A stretch of DNA of 64,000 bases from Paracoccaceae bacterium (GCA_009773375.1 WRPH01000012.1:1-64000), one strand, 5' to 3'. Positions 55,599-64,000 are shown, counted from the stretch's first letter. Numbers and translations are program-made. Notes: generated by a model from the letters alone, not told the origin.

Positions 55599-56232
55599 AG
55601 AAACCCGCATCCGGGACGAGATTTGCCGGGTCGGCGCATCGCTGTTTGATCGCGGGCTGACGGCAGGCAGCAGCGGCAATATCTCGGTGCGGCTGGACGA
55701 TGGCGGCTGGTTGATGACGCCGACCAATATTTCGCTGGGCGCGCTGGACCCTGCCAGGTTGTCGCGACTGGATAAGGCAGGGCGGCTGATGTCTGGTGAT
55801 GCCCCCACGAAAGAGGCGTTTCTGCACCTGTCGATGTATGGCGAACGCAAGGATGCCGCGGCGGTGGTGCATCTGCACTCCAGCCATGCCACCGCCGTCA
55901 GTATTCTGCGCGATGTGGACCCAAATGATGTGCTGCCCGCACTGACTGCCTATTACGTCATGCGGGTCGGGCGGCTGCCGTTGGTGCCGTATTTCGCTCC
56001 CGGCGACCCCGATCTGGCGCATGCGGTGCGGGCTTTGGCCAGTGCGCATCATGCGGTTTTGCTGGCAAACCACGGCCCGGTGGTGGCCGGGACCAGCCTT
56101 GCCAATGCGCAATATGCCACGGAAGAACTGGAAGAAACCGCCAAGCTGTTTCTGATGCTGCAAAATCAAGCGCTGCGTTTGCTGACGCCCGAACAGATCG
56201 CCGATCTGCGCCGCCGCTTTAACTTATCCTGA
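55591..56232 (+). CDS. class II aldolase, 3-oxo-tetronate 4-phosphate decarboxylase-like (OtnC)
   Basis: This 213-residue zinc-dependent class II aldolase has GLTAGSSGNISVRL (phosphate-binding loop, ~residue 23), PTKEAFLH with the catalytic Glu (~73), the zinc ligands HLHSSH (~91-96), and a downstream His in LANHGPVV. OtnC decarboxylates 3-oxo-tetronate 4-phosphate to dihydroxyacetone phosphate, which enters glycolysis. It overlaps the kinase gene by 8 bp. Confidence 0.92.
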   Translation: MPEETRIRDEICRVGASLFDRGLTAGSSGNISVRLDDGGWLMTPTNISLGALDPARLSRLDKAGRLMSGDAPTKEAFLHLSMYGERKDAAAVVHLHSSHATAVSILRDVDPNDVLPALTAYYVMRVGRLPLVPYFAPGDPDLAHAVRALASAHHAVLLANHGPVVAGTSLANAQYATEELEETAKLFLMLQNQALRLLTPEQIADLRRRFNLS

Positions 56233-56250
56233 CACACCCGGAGAATGACT

Positions 56251-57135
56251 ATGACGCAAGAAAAGGTTGGTTTTATTGGTCTTGGCCTGATGGGGCAAGG
56301 CATGGCGAAGAATATCGTTGAAAAAGGTTTTCAGTTGACCGTGGTGGCGCATCGCAAGCGCACGGCGGTCGATGATCTGGTGTCGCGCGGTGCGGTAGAA
56401 GCCGCCTCGGTGGAAGACCTTGCGCGCAACTGTACGGTGATCCTGATGTGCCTGACCGGCTCGCCCGAGGTTGCGGCGGCGGTTGCGGCGCTGAAACCCG
56501 GTCTAGCGCGCGGCACGGTGGTGGTAGATTGCTCCACCTCTGATCCGACCGTCAGTTTGCGTCTCGCGGCAGAACTGGCCGAGATCGGCGTTGATTTTGT
56601 CGATGCGCCGTTGTCGCGCACCCCGAAAGAGGCTTGGGCCGGCACGCTGGATTGCATGGTTGGTGCCAGCGACGCCACTTTTGCACGGGTGCAGCCGATC
56701 CTTGCTACCTGGGCCGCTAAGATCGTGCATATCGGCGCGGTCGGTGATGGTCACAAGATGAAGCTTCTGAACAACTTCCTGTCGCTGGGCTATGCCGCGC
56801 TCTATTCCGAGGCGCTGGCGCTGTCGCGCAAGGTCGGCATTCCGGTGGCTGAGTTTGACAAGGTCATTCGCGGCGGCCGGATGGATTGCGGCTTTTATCA
56901 AACCTTCATGGGCTATGCGCTGGAAGGAAACCGCGAGGCGCACAAGTTCACTTTGGGCAATGCTTACAAAGACATGCGCTATGTCGAATCCATGGCGAAC
57001 GGCTCAACCGTTGCCACGCCGCTGGCAAGTGCAGTGAAAAACTCCTTCGCGCTGGCAATGGCGACGGGCGGCGATGGCCCGGAAGATTATGTGCCGCACC
57101 TGTCGGACTTTATCGCCAAAGCCAACGGACTTTGA
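56251..57135 (+). CDS. beta-hydroxyacid dehydrogenase family (NAD(P)-dependent)
   Basis: This 294-residue protein is of the 3-hydroxyisobutyrate/tartronate-semialdehyde dehydrogenase family: GFIGLGLMGQGMA at the N-terminus, DAPLSRTPKEAWAGTL in place of the usual GG-x-x-x-A substrate loop, and the catalytic lysine in HKMKLLNNFLSLG. It is a paralogue of the LtnD-like gene, so it may act on another epimer (for example a different threonate, erythronate or tartronate semialdehyde). I choose the second ATG (56251) because GGAG is then eight bases upstream; the ATG at 56245 is only two bases from it. Confidence 0.88.
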   Translation: MTQEKVGFIGLGLMGQGMAKNIVEKGFQLTVVAHRKRTAVDDLVSRGAVEAASVEDLARNCTVILMCLTGSPEVAAAVAALKPGLARGTVVVDCSTSDPTVSLRLAAELAEIGVDFVDAPLSRTPKEAWAGTLDCMVGASDATFARVQPILATWAAKIVHIGAVGDGHKMKLLNNFLSLGYAALYSEALALSRKVGIPVAEFDKVIRGGRMDCGFYQTFMGYALEGNREAHKFTLGNAYKDMRYVESMANGSTVATPLASAVKNSFALAMATGGDGPEDYVPHLSDFIAKANGL

Positions 57136-57137
57136 CG

Positions 57138-57176
57138 CATAAGCCGCGCCCGCGATCGCGCCGGGCGCGGCTTATG
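57138..57176. terminator. 15-bp inverted repeat between convergent genes
   Basis: Arms cataagccgcgcccg (57138-57152) and cgggcgcggcttatg (57162-57176) are perfect complements with a nine-base loop. The right arm runs into the stop codon of the minus-strand gene at 57172. There is no clear T-run, but position and strength fit a bidirectional terminator. Confidence 0.75.
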
Positions 57177-58248
57177 TCACCTTGCCGCGCGCCACCACCG
57201 GCCAGGTCGCAACGGCCACGCCCGCTTCCAGCACTTGCACCACATCAAACAGATTGCTGACCACGCAGGCATGGTTTGGCACGATGCGCAGCTTATCGCC
57301 CACCGCAAGCCTGATCGGCCCGGAGCTGATCAGCCGCCCGTGTTCCTCCGACAACTGATCGATCACAATGTCAGGTCGCCCCAACACATGCCCATAACCC
57401 GTCAGCCCCAGCAGATCCGAGGTCAGCGCCTTGCTGCCCGCGTCGATGATGGCGCGGTTGGCGCTTGGCACCGAAACCACGGTTGCCAGCACGGTCAGCG
57501 CGCAATCATCCCAATCGCAGGCCCCGCGCGCCACCAGCGAGCGGTCGTTGTAGGCATAGGTTCCGGGCCGGTATTCGGTGGCAACCGGGGCATCCCCCGC
57601 CTGCATCATCGACGGCGTGCCACCCGAGGACACCACCGTCACCGTCAACCCGCTAGCCTCGATCAACGCCTTGGCCTGCGTCATGAAGGCTTGCACCGCG
57701 GCGGCACCATTGGCGGGTGGGTAGGTCATCAGGCCCTGAAATTGCAAACCCGGCGCGCCGGCAATCCGGCAGGCCAGTGCCGCGGCTTCCTGTGGCGTAG
57801 CCACGCCGCAGCGATCCGCGCCGGTGTTGCATTCCACCAGCACCCGCAGCGGCGCTGTCGCATCGGCAAAAGCCGCCGACAGCCCGTCAATCACCACGGC
57901 ATTATCCGCCACCACGGTCAGCCGCACCCGGCCTGCCAAATCCCGCAGATGCGCCAGCTTTTCTGCGCCAAGGATGTTGTAGGTGATCAGCACATCCGAC
58001 AACCGGCTGTCTGCCGCCACCATCGCCTCGGCTTCCGAGATTTTCTGGCAGGTGATGCCAACCGCCCCTGCCTCCAGCTGCATCAGCGCGATCTGCGGCA
58101 GTTTGTGGGTCTTGATATGCGGCCGCACCGCCATGCCGATCTGGTCGGCATAGCTCTGAAATCGCGCGATATTGCGCCGGACCACGTCCAGATCCACCAG
58201 CACGGCCGGGGTATCAAGGGTCTGCAGCGCATTGGTGGTCTGGGTCAT
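57172..58248 (-). CDS. D-threonine aldolase/D-serine dehydratase-family PLP enzyme
   Basis: This 358-residue fold-type III pyridoxal enzyme has LDTPAVLVDLDVVRRNI at the N-terminus, RPHIKTHK with the PLP lysine (~residue 45), LVECNTGADRCGV, GLMTYPPANG, and the C-terminal PNHACVV with the His-x-Cys pair that binds zinc in D-serine dehydratases (D-threonine aldolases usually have His-x-Asp). It therefore may eliminate or cleave a D-hydroxyamino acid. GGAGAAA precedes the ATG at 58248. It is divergent from a LysR gene. Confidence 0.87.
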   Translation of the reverse strand: MTQTTNALQTLDTPAVLVDLDVVRRNIARFQSYADQIGMAVRPHIKTHKLPQIALMQLEAGAVGITCQKISEAEAMVAADSRLSDVLITYNILGAEKLAHLRDLAGRVRLTVVADNAVVIDGLSAAFADATAPLRVLVECNTGADRCGVATPQEAAALACRIAGAPGLQFQGLMTYPPANGAAAVQAFMTQAKALIEASGLTVTVVSSGGTPSMMQAGDAPVATEYRPGTYAYNDRSLVARGACDWDDCALTVLATVVSVPSANRAIIDAGSKALTSDLLGLTGYGHVLGRPDIVIDQLSEEHGRLISSGPIRLAVGDKLRIVPNHACVVSNLFDVVQVLEAGVAVATWPVVARGKVT

Positions 58249-58340
58249 CCGGGTTTCTCCATGGCTGTGCGCGGTGGCACTGGCGGAAACTTTGGCGCGC
58301 GGGGCCGGTGCGGTCAATGCAACCCGATGCCCGAAGCAAA

Positions 58341-58364
58341 GGCTATGTCTGGCACGCATAAGCC
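58341..58364. promoter_or_regulatory. imperfect dyad with LysR T-N11-A core
   Basis: ggctatg...cataagcc forms an imperfect dyad (TATG at 58344-58347, CATA at 58357-58360, GGC/GCC flanks) in the gap between the divergent LysR gene and the PLP-enzyme gene. It holds a T-N11-A core as expected for a LysR-type binding site. Confidence 0.4.
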
Positions 58365-58525
58365 TATTCGCGATGCAAACGCCCCCTGCGCTGCCATGCC
58401 GCGACGCGCCAGGTTGATTGTGTCGCCGTTCCGGCAGATCATCGGTGACAAGCAGGCCCGGCCCTTGCATCATGCCCCTGCCCCGCCGAACCAAATGACG
58501 CAACCGATGAAAGGAGGCGGATGGG

Positions 58526-59443
58526 ATGGAAAGCCGTTGGCTTGAAGACTTTCTCAGCCTTGTTGATACCCGCAATTTTTCGCGCTCGGCACAGGCCCGC
58601 TATACCACGCAGCCTGCCTTCAGCCGCCGGATCAAAAGTCTGGAGGAATGGGTGGGTGCGCAGTTGTTCAACCGCGCCACGCAGCCGATCACGCTGACGC
58701 TCTCGGGCGAACGCTTTCGCCCAGTGGCCGAAGATGTGCTGCGTCGCTTGTATCAAGGCCGGGAAGAGGCGCGGCGGATTGGCGATGTCACGGCCAATAC
58801 CATCCGCTTTGCCGCGACGCACAGCCTGTCGCTGAACTTCTTTCCCAGTTGGCTGCGGTCGCTGGAACTGCGCAGCCACAGCTTCAACACCCGGCTGGAC
58901 ACCAGCCAATTTCACGACTGCATCCACCTGCTGCAACGCGGCGACTGTCATTTTCTGATCAGCTACACCCATCCCGATATTCAGATGCACCTGCCGTTTG
59001 AACATTTTGTCTCCAAGCTGGTGCTGCGCGATGAACTGGTGCCGGTGACTTTGCCCGACAGCGCCGGTCAGCCGGTGGATCGTTTGCCCGGCACCGAAGA
59101 TGATCCTGTGCATTATCTGGCCTATAGCGAAACCTCCGCGATCGGCCGGGTGGTGGATCAGATGATCAGCGCCGCCCCAGAACCTTTGCACCTGCGCCGG
59201 GTGTTCGTGTCGCACATGGCGGCGGTGCTGAAAGCGATGAGCTCGGAAGGCCGCGGCACCGCCTGGCTACCCGCAAGCCATCTGGCCCGCGAATTTGCCG
59301 ATGGCTCGCTGGTGCCGGCGGGGGATGAACGCTGGAACATTCCGGTCGAGGTGCGGCTGATCCGGTCGCGTGATCCGCTGCCGGAAGTATCGGAAGAATT
59401 GTGGGCGCTGATCCCCACCGAAGAAGACACCACCTGGGGCTGA
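58526..59443 (+). CDS. LysR-family transcriptional regulator
   Basis: This 305-residue protein has the LysR helix-turn-helix (LEDFLSLVDTRNFSRSAQAR and TTQPAFSRRIKSLEEWVG, residues ~6-44) and the co-inducer domain (residues ~90-290). AAAGGAGG lies upstream of the ATG. It lies between two D-hydroxyamino-acid PLP-enzyme genes, divergent from one and 114 bp upstream of the other, so it probably regulates both. Confidence 0.93.
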   Translation: MESRWLEDFLSLVDTRNFSRSAQARYTTQPAFSRRIKSLEEWVGAQLFNRATQPITLTLSGERFRPVAEDVLRRLYQGREEARRIGDVTANTIRFAATHSLSLNFFPSWLRSLELRSHSFNTRLDTSQFHDCIHLLQRGDCHFLISYTHPDIQMHLPFEHFVSKLVLRDELVPVTLPDSAGQPVDRLPGTEDDPVHYLAYSETSAIGRVVDQMISAAPEPLHLRRVFVSHMAAVLKAMSSEGRGTAWLPASHLAREFADGSLVPAGDERWNIPVEVRLIRSRDPLPEVSEELWALIPTEEDTTWG

Positions 59444-59557
59444 TGCCGCGCTTGCATCGGGGCAGGCGCAAGCTGCATTGGCCGCGCCGGGCAGGCTTGG
59501 CTAAAAATAGCAAAGCCGTGCCTCCCGCGCGGGCCTTGCCCTTGATCGGAGCCTGCC

Positions 59558-60700
59558 ATGACCCTGCTTTCCACGCTGGAAACCCCTTGCCTGATCCTTG
59601 ATCGGTCCCGGCTTGCCCGCAATGCGGCGCGAATGACCGACCGATTTGCCAACAGCGGCGTGCAGTTACGTCCGCATATGAAGTCGGCCAAATCCATCGA
59701 CGTGGCGCGGATTGCGCTGGCCGGGAACTTCGGCGGCGTGACGGTTTCAACCCTGAAAGAGGCCGAATATTTCGCCGATCACGGCATAGAGGATATCACC
59801 TATGCCGTCAGCGTCGTGCCGGAAAAGATGCCGCGCATTGCTGCCCTGATCAAGCGCGGTGTTAAGTTGGGGCTGATCACTGATCAGCTGGCCGTGGCGC
59901 AAGATCTTAGCCTGCGGGCGCAAGCCGAAGGCGTCACGCTGGATGTGCTGATCGAGCTGGATTCCGGCGAGCGTCGTGCCGGGTTGCTGGCGGGGGGTTC
60001 TGCCGTGGTCGATCTGGGGCGGGCGCTGCATGAATTGCCGGGGCTGCGGCTGACGGGGGTGCTGACCCATGCCGGCAATTCCTACCAATGCCGCGGCCTT
60101 GCCGATATTCAGCAGGTGGCCGAGGCTGAACGTCTGTCTGCCGTCACAGCTGCCACGCAACTGCGCGCGGCGGGGCTGCCCTGCCCGGTGGTCAGCGTCG
60201 GGTCTACCCCCACCGCCACGCATGGGCTTTCGTGGGAAGGGCTGACCGAAATGCGCTGCGGCGTCTATATGTTCGGCGATGTGTTCCAATCGGAAATCGG
60301 CTCGCACGGGCTGGAGGATATTGCGGTTTCAGTGCTGGCGACGGTGATCGGCCACCGCCCCGACATGAACAGCGCGCTGATTGATGCGGGCGGGCTGGCG
60401 TTGTCGAAAGACCGCAGCACCGGCGCGCCGGGTCTGGCGGAGGACATCGGCTTTGGCATGATCATGTCGGAAGATTGCAGGCGCCGCATCGGCTCGGTGC
60501 GGGTGGGGCATGTCTATCAGGAACACGGCATGCTGACCGCCGACGGCCCGTTCCCGTTTGATCAACTGCCGATCGGGTCGCGGGTGCGGGTTTTGCCGAA
60601 CCACGTTTGCATGACCGCCGCGATGTATGATGGCTACCGGGTCGTCGATGCGGGCGCGGGGCCGGTGGTGGATCTGTGGTCGCGCATCAACGGCTGGTAA
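59558..60700 (+). CDS. D-threonine aldolase/D-serine dehydratase-family PLP enzyme
   Basis: This 380-residue fold-type III enzyme has LETPCLILDRSRLARNA, RPHMKSAK with the PLP lysine (~residue 44), GVTVSTLKEAEYF, SVGSTPTATH, and PNHVCMT with the His-x-Cys zinc pair. The pattern is close to eukaryote-type D-serine dehydratase (DSD1) and D-threo-3-hydroxyaspartate dehydratase. It is a distant paralogue of the protein at 57172-58248. It ends at a strong terminator. Confidence 0.88.
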   Translation: MTLLSTLETPCLILDRSRLARNAARMTDRFANSGVQLRPHMKSAKSIDVARIALAGNFGGVTVSTLKEAEYFADHGIEDITYAVSVVPEKMPRIAALIKRGVKLGLITDQLAVAQDLSLRAQAEGVTLDVLIELDSGERRAGLLAGGSAVVDLGRALHELPGLRLTGVLTHAGNSYQCRGLADIQQVAEAERLSAVTAATQLRAAGLPCPVVSVGSTPTATHGLSWEGLTEMRCGVYMFGDVFQSEIGSHGLEDIAVSVLATVIGHRPDMNSALIDAGGLALSKDRSTGAPGLAEDIGFGMIMSEDCRRRIGSVRVGHVYQEHGMLTADGPFPFDQLPIGSRVRVLPNHVCMTAAMYDGYRVVDAGAGPVVDLWSRINGW

Positions 60701-60713
60701 GGCTTCGGAAATG

Positions 60714-60749
60714 AAAAAGCCTGCCGGGTGGTCCCCGGCAGGCTTTTTT
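60714..60749. terminator. strong bidirectional intrinsic terminator
   Basis: Perfect arms aaaaagcctgccggg and cccggcaggcttttt flank a short loop (about 60729-60733). T-runs on both strands let it end both the PLP-enzyme gene (stop 60700) and the sugar-importer ATPase gene (stop 60767). Confidence 0.95.
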
Positions 60750-60766
60750 GTTGTGCCAAGACCTGC

Positions 60767-61837
60767 TTACAGCCGCGCGCCGGTTTCCACATCAAACAGG
60801 TGGATCTTGTCGGCAGGGAAATCCAGCCGGATGGTTTGCCCCGGCTTGAACTCATGCCGTTCGGCAAAGATCGCGCAGAACGGTGTGCCTGCAAGCTTGG
60901 TATAAACCTGAATATTCGCGCCAGTGGGTTCCACCACCTCGACTTGAACCGCGACACCTGCATCACCCTTCGCCAAAGCGCAATGTTCCGGTCGCGCACC
61001 GAACACCACCTTTTGCCCCGCCACGCCCGAAGCCATAGTCGGCACCGCCAAACGCACGCCTCCCGGCAGTTCCACAAACGCCCCGCCCGCATCGCGGCCC
61101 AGCACGCCTTCGATGAAGTTCATTGATGGTGATCCGATGAAACCTGCCACAAACAGATTGGCCGGGGTGTCATACAGTTCCAGCGGGCTGCCAATCTGTT
61201 CGATCTTGCCGCCGTTCATCACCACGATCCGGTCGGCCATGGTCATGGCTTCGATCTGGTCATGCGTGACATAAACCGAGGTGGTTTGCAGCCGCTGATG
61301 CAGCGCCTTGATTTCCGTCCGCATCACCACGCGCAGCTTGGCGTCAAGGTTCGACAACGGCTCGTCAAACAAGAACACCTGCGGATCGCGCACCAGCGCG
61401 CGGCCCATCGCCACCCGCTGCCGCTGCCCGCCCGACAACTGCCGGGGTGAGCGGTCGAGGAACTTGCCAAGGTTCAGAATCTCGGCGGCCTCGCGCACTT
61501 TGCGGTCGATCACTTCTTTCGCCTGCCGCCGCAGCCGCAGGCTGAAGCTCATGTTTTCGTAAACCGACATATGCGGGTAAAGCGCATAGTTCTGGAATAC
61601 CATTGCGATATCGCGCGATTTGGCGGGCACGTCATTGACCACCTTGTCACCGATGATGATATCGCCGGACGACACGCTTTCCAGCCCGGCAATCATCCGC
61701 AGCAAGGTGGATTTGCCACAGCCCGAGGGCCCAACCAGCACGACAAATTCGCGGTCCCGGATTTCCAGATCGACGCCGTGCAACACCTGCATGGCCCCGT
61801 ATCTTTTCTTCACGTCGCGGATAGTGACAGACGACAT
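60767..61837 (-). CDS. sugar ABC importer ATP-binding protein, UgpC/MalK-like
   Basis: This 356-residue CUT1-type ATPase has Walker A GPSGCGKST (~residue 36), signature LSGGQRQR, Walker B VFLFDEPLSNLD, switch THD, and a C-terminal TOBE/regulatory domain with the FGARPEHC motif of MalK/UgpC. It energises the two permeases encoded upstream. Last gene of the importer operon. Confidence 0.95.
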   Translation of the reverse strand: MSSVTIRDVKKRYGAMQVLHGVDLEIRDREFVVLVGPSGCGKSTLLRMIAGLESVSSGDIIIGDKVVNDVPAKSRDIAMVFQNYALYPHMSVYENMSFSLRLRRQAKEVIDRKVREAAEILNLGKFLDRSPRQLSGGQRQRVAMGRALVRDPQVFLFDEPLSNLDAKLRVVMRTEIKALHQRLQTTSVYVTHDQIEAMTMADRIVVMNGGKIEQIGSPLELYDTPANLFVAGFIGSPSMNFIEGVLGRDAGGAFVELPGGVRLAVPTMASGVAGQKVVFGARPEHCALAKGDAGVAVQVEVVEPTGANIQVYTKLAGTPFCAIFAERHEFKPGQTIRLDFPADKIHLFDVETGARL

Positions 61838-61862
61838 TTCTATTCCCCGTAATTCTGGCGGA

Positions 61863-62693
61863 TCATTTCACCGCCCCAAGTGCCATGCCGCGGATCAGGT
61901 AGCGTTGCAGCCACGAGAACACGATTGCCACTGGCACCGTAGCCAGCACAGTTCCCGCCATCACATGATGCCATTCGACCTGATAACGCCCGGCCACCTG
62001 CGCATAGATCTGCACCGGCAGCGTGAAATCGTTGGAAGACCGCATCATCGTCAGCGCCAGCACAAATTCGTTCCAGCTGTTAATGAAGGTAAAGATCGCC
62101 GTCACCACCATCGCCGGCACCGCCAACGGCAAGAAGATGCGCACAAGGCTCGTCAGGTGGCTGGCACCATCCATCCAGGCTGCTTCCTCCAGATCACGCG
62201 GGATCGAGTTGAAATAGCTTTGCAGCATCCAGATGGTGAAGGCGAGGTTGAAGGCGGCATAGGTGATCACCAGCGAGTTCAGATCATTCACCAGCCCCAG
62301 TGTCATCATCAGCCGGAATAGCCCCAGCACCAGCACGATGGGCGACATCATCTGCGTCATCAGCAGAAAGATCCGGTACGCCCCCTTGCCGGCAAAGCGG
62401 TAGCGCGACATTGCGTAGGCCGACGGGATCGCCAGCAGCAAGGCCAGCGCGGTGGCGGTGATGCTAACATAAAGGCTGTTCATCAGCGCACCGCCGAAGT
62501 TGGTTTTCACCCACATCTCGCTGAAGTTTTCCCAGCGGAACTCGCTGAAGCCCCAGGTTGGCGGGTAAACGAACAGCTCATCCCGCGGGCGGACGGCGGT
62601 GACGAACATCACCGCAAAGGGGAAGATATTGACCACCGCCAAGGGCAGCAGCAAGACCCAGTAAAAGATGCTTTTGCGCAGCTTAGTGTTCAT
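61863..62693 (-). CDS. sugar ABC importer permease, MalG/UgpE-like
   Basis: This 276-residue inner-membrane permease has six helices, the first [21 protein letters not shown], and the EAA loop [26 protein letters not shown] (~residues 165-190). It pairs with the MalF-like permease. The ATG at 62693 has GAGG six bases upstream and overlaps the end of the preceding gene by 11 bp; an ATG three bases earlier is also possible. Confidence 0.93.
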   Translation of the reverse strand: MNTKLRKSIFYWVLLLPLAVVNIFPFAVMFVTAVRPRDELFVYPPTWGFSEFRWENFSEMWVKTNFGGALMNSLYVSITATALALLLAIPSAYAMSRYRFAGKGAYRIFLLMTQMMSPIVLVLGLFRLMMTLGLVNDLNSLVITYAAFNLAFTIWMLQSYFNSIPRDLEEAAWMDGASHLTSLVRIFLPLAVPAMVVTAIFTFINSWNEFVLALTMMRSSNDFTLPVQIYAQVAGRYQVEWHHVMAGTVLATVPVAIVFSWLQRYLIRGMALGAVK

Positions 62694-63597
62694 CATCAAC
62701 CTCGGCTTCCGGAGCGGCATCATCTGCGTCGTTGCGGCTGATCAGGGCGACATAAAGGATGGTGAAGATCAGCAGCACGCCAAACATTACCAGCGAAATC
62801 GCGGCGGCCTTGCCAAGCTGGCCAAAGCGGAACGCCAGTTTGTAAAGGTAGGTCACCAGAATATCTGTGCCATTGGCCGGACCACCTTCGGTCATCACCC
62901 AGATGATCGGCAGCGAGTTGAAGACGTAGATCACGTTCAGCACGATGGCGATGTTGATGAACGGCTTCATCAGCGGCAGGGTGATATAGCGGAACTGGTG
63001 CCAACCGGTCGCGCCATCAACCACCGCCGCCTCGTAGGCGTCTTGCGGCATTGACGACAGGCCACCCAACAGAATGGTGGTGGTAAACGGGATAGACACC
63101 AGAATCCCGACCAGAATTTCAACGATAAAGGCGGTGCCTGCGGTGGCAAGCCATTCTATCGGCTGATCAATGATCCCGGCTTGCATCAGCGTCGCGTTCA
63201 GCAGGCCGGACCGCCCGTTCAGCGCCCAACGCCAGACCACGGCTGTCATCGTCAGTGAGATCGCCCAGGGCAGCATCACGATCACCCGTGCCACGCCGCG
63301 GCCATAGAAGTCGTCGTTCAGGATCATCGCGACCGGCATGGAGATCACCAGCGTTCCGGCCACAACGGCCAGCGTCCAGATGCCGGTGCGGGACAGCGAT
63401 TCCCAGAACAGCGGATCGGCGAACACTTCGGCAAAATTTCCCCAGCCGATGAAGCCGATCAGTTTGCCAAAACGGCTGACCTCCTGGCTGGATGTCCAGG
63501 CGAGATCAAGGATCGGGTAGCCTATGATCAGCACCGCCAGAAGCAGGCTGGGCAAGATCATCAGCATGGGCACGGATTTCTGGATGCGGTTGGCCAT
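62683..63597 (-). CDS. sugar ABC importer permease, MalF/UgpA-like
   Basis: This 304-residue inner-membrane permease has six helices (first [22 protein letters not shown]) and the EAA loop [22 protein letters not shown] (~residues 193-214). The C-terminus is strikingly acidic ([15 protein letters not shown]). I choose the ATG at 63597 (start MANRIQKS) because a G-rich ribosome binding site lies upstream; the ATG at 63630 has none. It follows the binding-protein gene across a 12-bp hairpin. Confidence 0.92.
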   Translation of the reverse strand: MANRIQKSVPMLMILPSLLLAVLIIGYPILDLAWTSSQEVSRFGKLIGFIGWGNFAEVFADPLFWESLSRTGIWTLAVVAGTLVISMPVAMILNDDFYGRGVARVIVMLPWAISLTMTAVVWRWALNGRSGLLNATLMQAGIIDQPIEWLATAGTAFIVEILVGILVSIPFTTTILLGGLSSMPQDAYEAAVVDGATGWHQFRYITLPLMKPFINIAIVLNVIYVFNSLPIIWVMTEGGPANGTDILVTYLYKLAFRFGQLGKAAAISLVMFGVLLIFTILYVALISRNDADDAAPEAEVDDEH

Positions 63598-63642
63598 CTT
63601 ACCCCACGCCCCGGCTTTCGGGGCTGTCATGTGGCTACAAGG

Positions 63643-63671
63643 GCAAAGAGCGGCGGCGTGCCGCTCTTTGC
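63643..63671 (-). repeat. intercistronic hairpin after sugar-binding-protein gene
   Basis: Perfect 12-base arms gcaaagagcggc (63643-63654) and gccgctctttgc (63660-63671) with a five-base loop lie between the binding-protein stop (63684) and the permease start. There is no T-run, so it more likely protects the 3' end of the upstream message than terminates strongly. Confidence 0.82.
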
Positions 63672-63683
63672 GTTCGGTTCAGA

Positions 63684-64000
63684 TCACAGACCGCGGATCT
63701 TGTTGATCGCGGCGGCGGCGGCCTTCAGACCATCTTCCGGGGTGACTTCACCCAGATAGATTTGCTGCATGGTGCGCACGGTGACATCCGCGATTTCTTC
63801 CCAGTTGGCGATGACGGGCGCGAACTTGGCATAAGGCAGGCCAGCCGCGAAACCGGCAACATCCGGATCTTCGGTGAAGTAAGGCAGCGCCGCGACGTTC
63901 TTGGTCACCGGCAGGAAGCCTTCGCCCAGATCAAACTTTTCGCGGTATTGATCCTGATAGGCGAATTCGATGAACTTCCAGGACGCTTCTTTTGCATCGG
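63684..64000 (-). CDS. sugar ABC importer binding protein, C-terminal part (cut by window)
   Basis: About 104 residues of the C-terminal lobe of a CUT1-type binding protein are visible. The frame runs open to the window edge: EASWKFIEFAYQ and GEGFLPVTKNVA precede the AALPYFTEDPDV region and the terminal AAAAAINKIRGL. The pattern of a late PVTKNV segment followed by a helix pair is usual in this family. The start codon and signal peptide lie beyond 64000. It is the first gene of the importer operon. Confidence 0.88.
   Translation of the reverse strand, partial: DAKEASWKFIEFAYQDQYREKFDLGEGFLPVTKNVAALPYFTEDPDVAGFAAGLPYAKFAPVIANWEEIADVTVRTMQQIYLGEVTPEDGLKAAAAAINKIRGL

Overview
The window looks like chromosome of a Rhodobacteraceae/Paracoccaceae-type alphaproteobacterium. 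The basis is indirect: high GC, dense gene packing with many 4-bp ATGA/GTGA overlaps, a urease operon carrying an extra small gene between ureA and ureB, a nasT-nasS-nrtA nitrate-assimilation order, and many ABC importers for small organic nitrogen and sugar compounds. I see no rRNA, tRNA, insertion sequence, prophage or CRISPR array. Only the first ~1.3 kb has visibly lower GC, and it looks like accessory DNA. The last CDS is cut by the window edge.

Layout. 1-1.2 kb: a coupled pair of unrecognised genes (one DUF1828-like) behind an 11-bp inverted repeat. 1.3-10 kb: aroC; an ABC exporter operon with an AttH/CrtC-like lipocalin protein and a flavin-binding PPOX protein; a photolyase-like protein whose FAD domain precedes its putative alpha/beta domain; and an ABC1/UbiB-type kinase. 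10.2-15.3 kb: urease operon ureD-ureA-(58-aa protein)-ureB-ureC-ureE-ureF-ureG. 15.5-22.9 kb: a PotABCD-like ABC importer with a LysR regulator, a creatininase and a creatinase. Together with urease this reads as a creatinine/creatine nitrogen-scavenging locus. 23.2-27.1 kb: a three-subunit molybdenum hydroxylase with a MoaD/ThiS-like protein. 27.1-29.2 kb: a small unknown protein, a Crp/Fnr regulator and a TRIC/UPF0126 membrane protein.

29.3-40.8 kb: a complete minus-strand nitrate assimilation cluster, in transcription order nasT, nasS, nrtA, nrtB, fused double ATPase nrtCD, nirB, nirD, nasA. Its nrtA leader carries a terminator overlapped by an ANTAR-type hairpin, the expected target of NasT antitermination. 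41.0-44.5 kb: nadA-nadB-nadC. 44.6-57.1 kb: a carbohydrate/sugar-acid locus with an RbsABC-type importer, an epimerase-family dehydrogenase, a LacI regulator, a racemase-family protein, an aldo/keto reductase, and a four-carbon acid-sugar (threonate/tetronate) pathway: LtnD-, OtnI-, OtnK- and OtnC-like enzymes plus a second beta-hydroxyacid dehydrogenase. Three related LacI-type operators (50392, 50560, 54164) tie this locus together. 57.2-60.7 kb: two D-threonine aldolase/D-serine dehydratase-family PLP enzymes flanking a LysR gene. 60.8-64.0 kb: a UgpC/MalFG-type sugar importer whose binding-protein gene runs off the window.

A recurrent architectural feature is that all four substrate-binding-protein genes are followed by a strong hairpin before the next transporter gene. 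This is probably how the binding protein is kept in excess over the membrane components.
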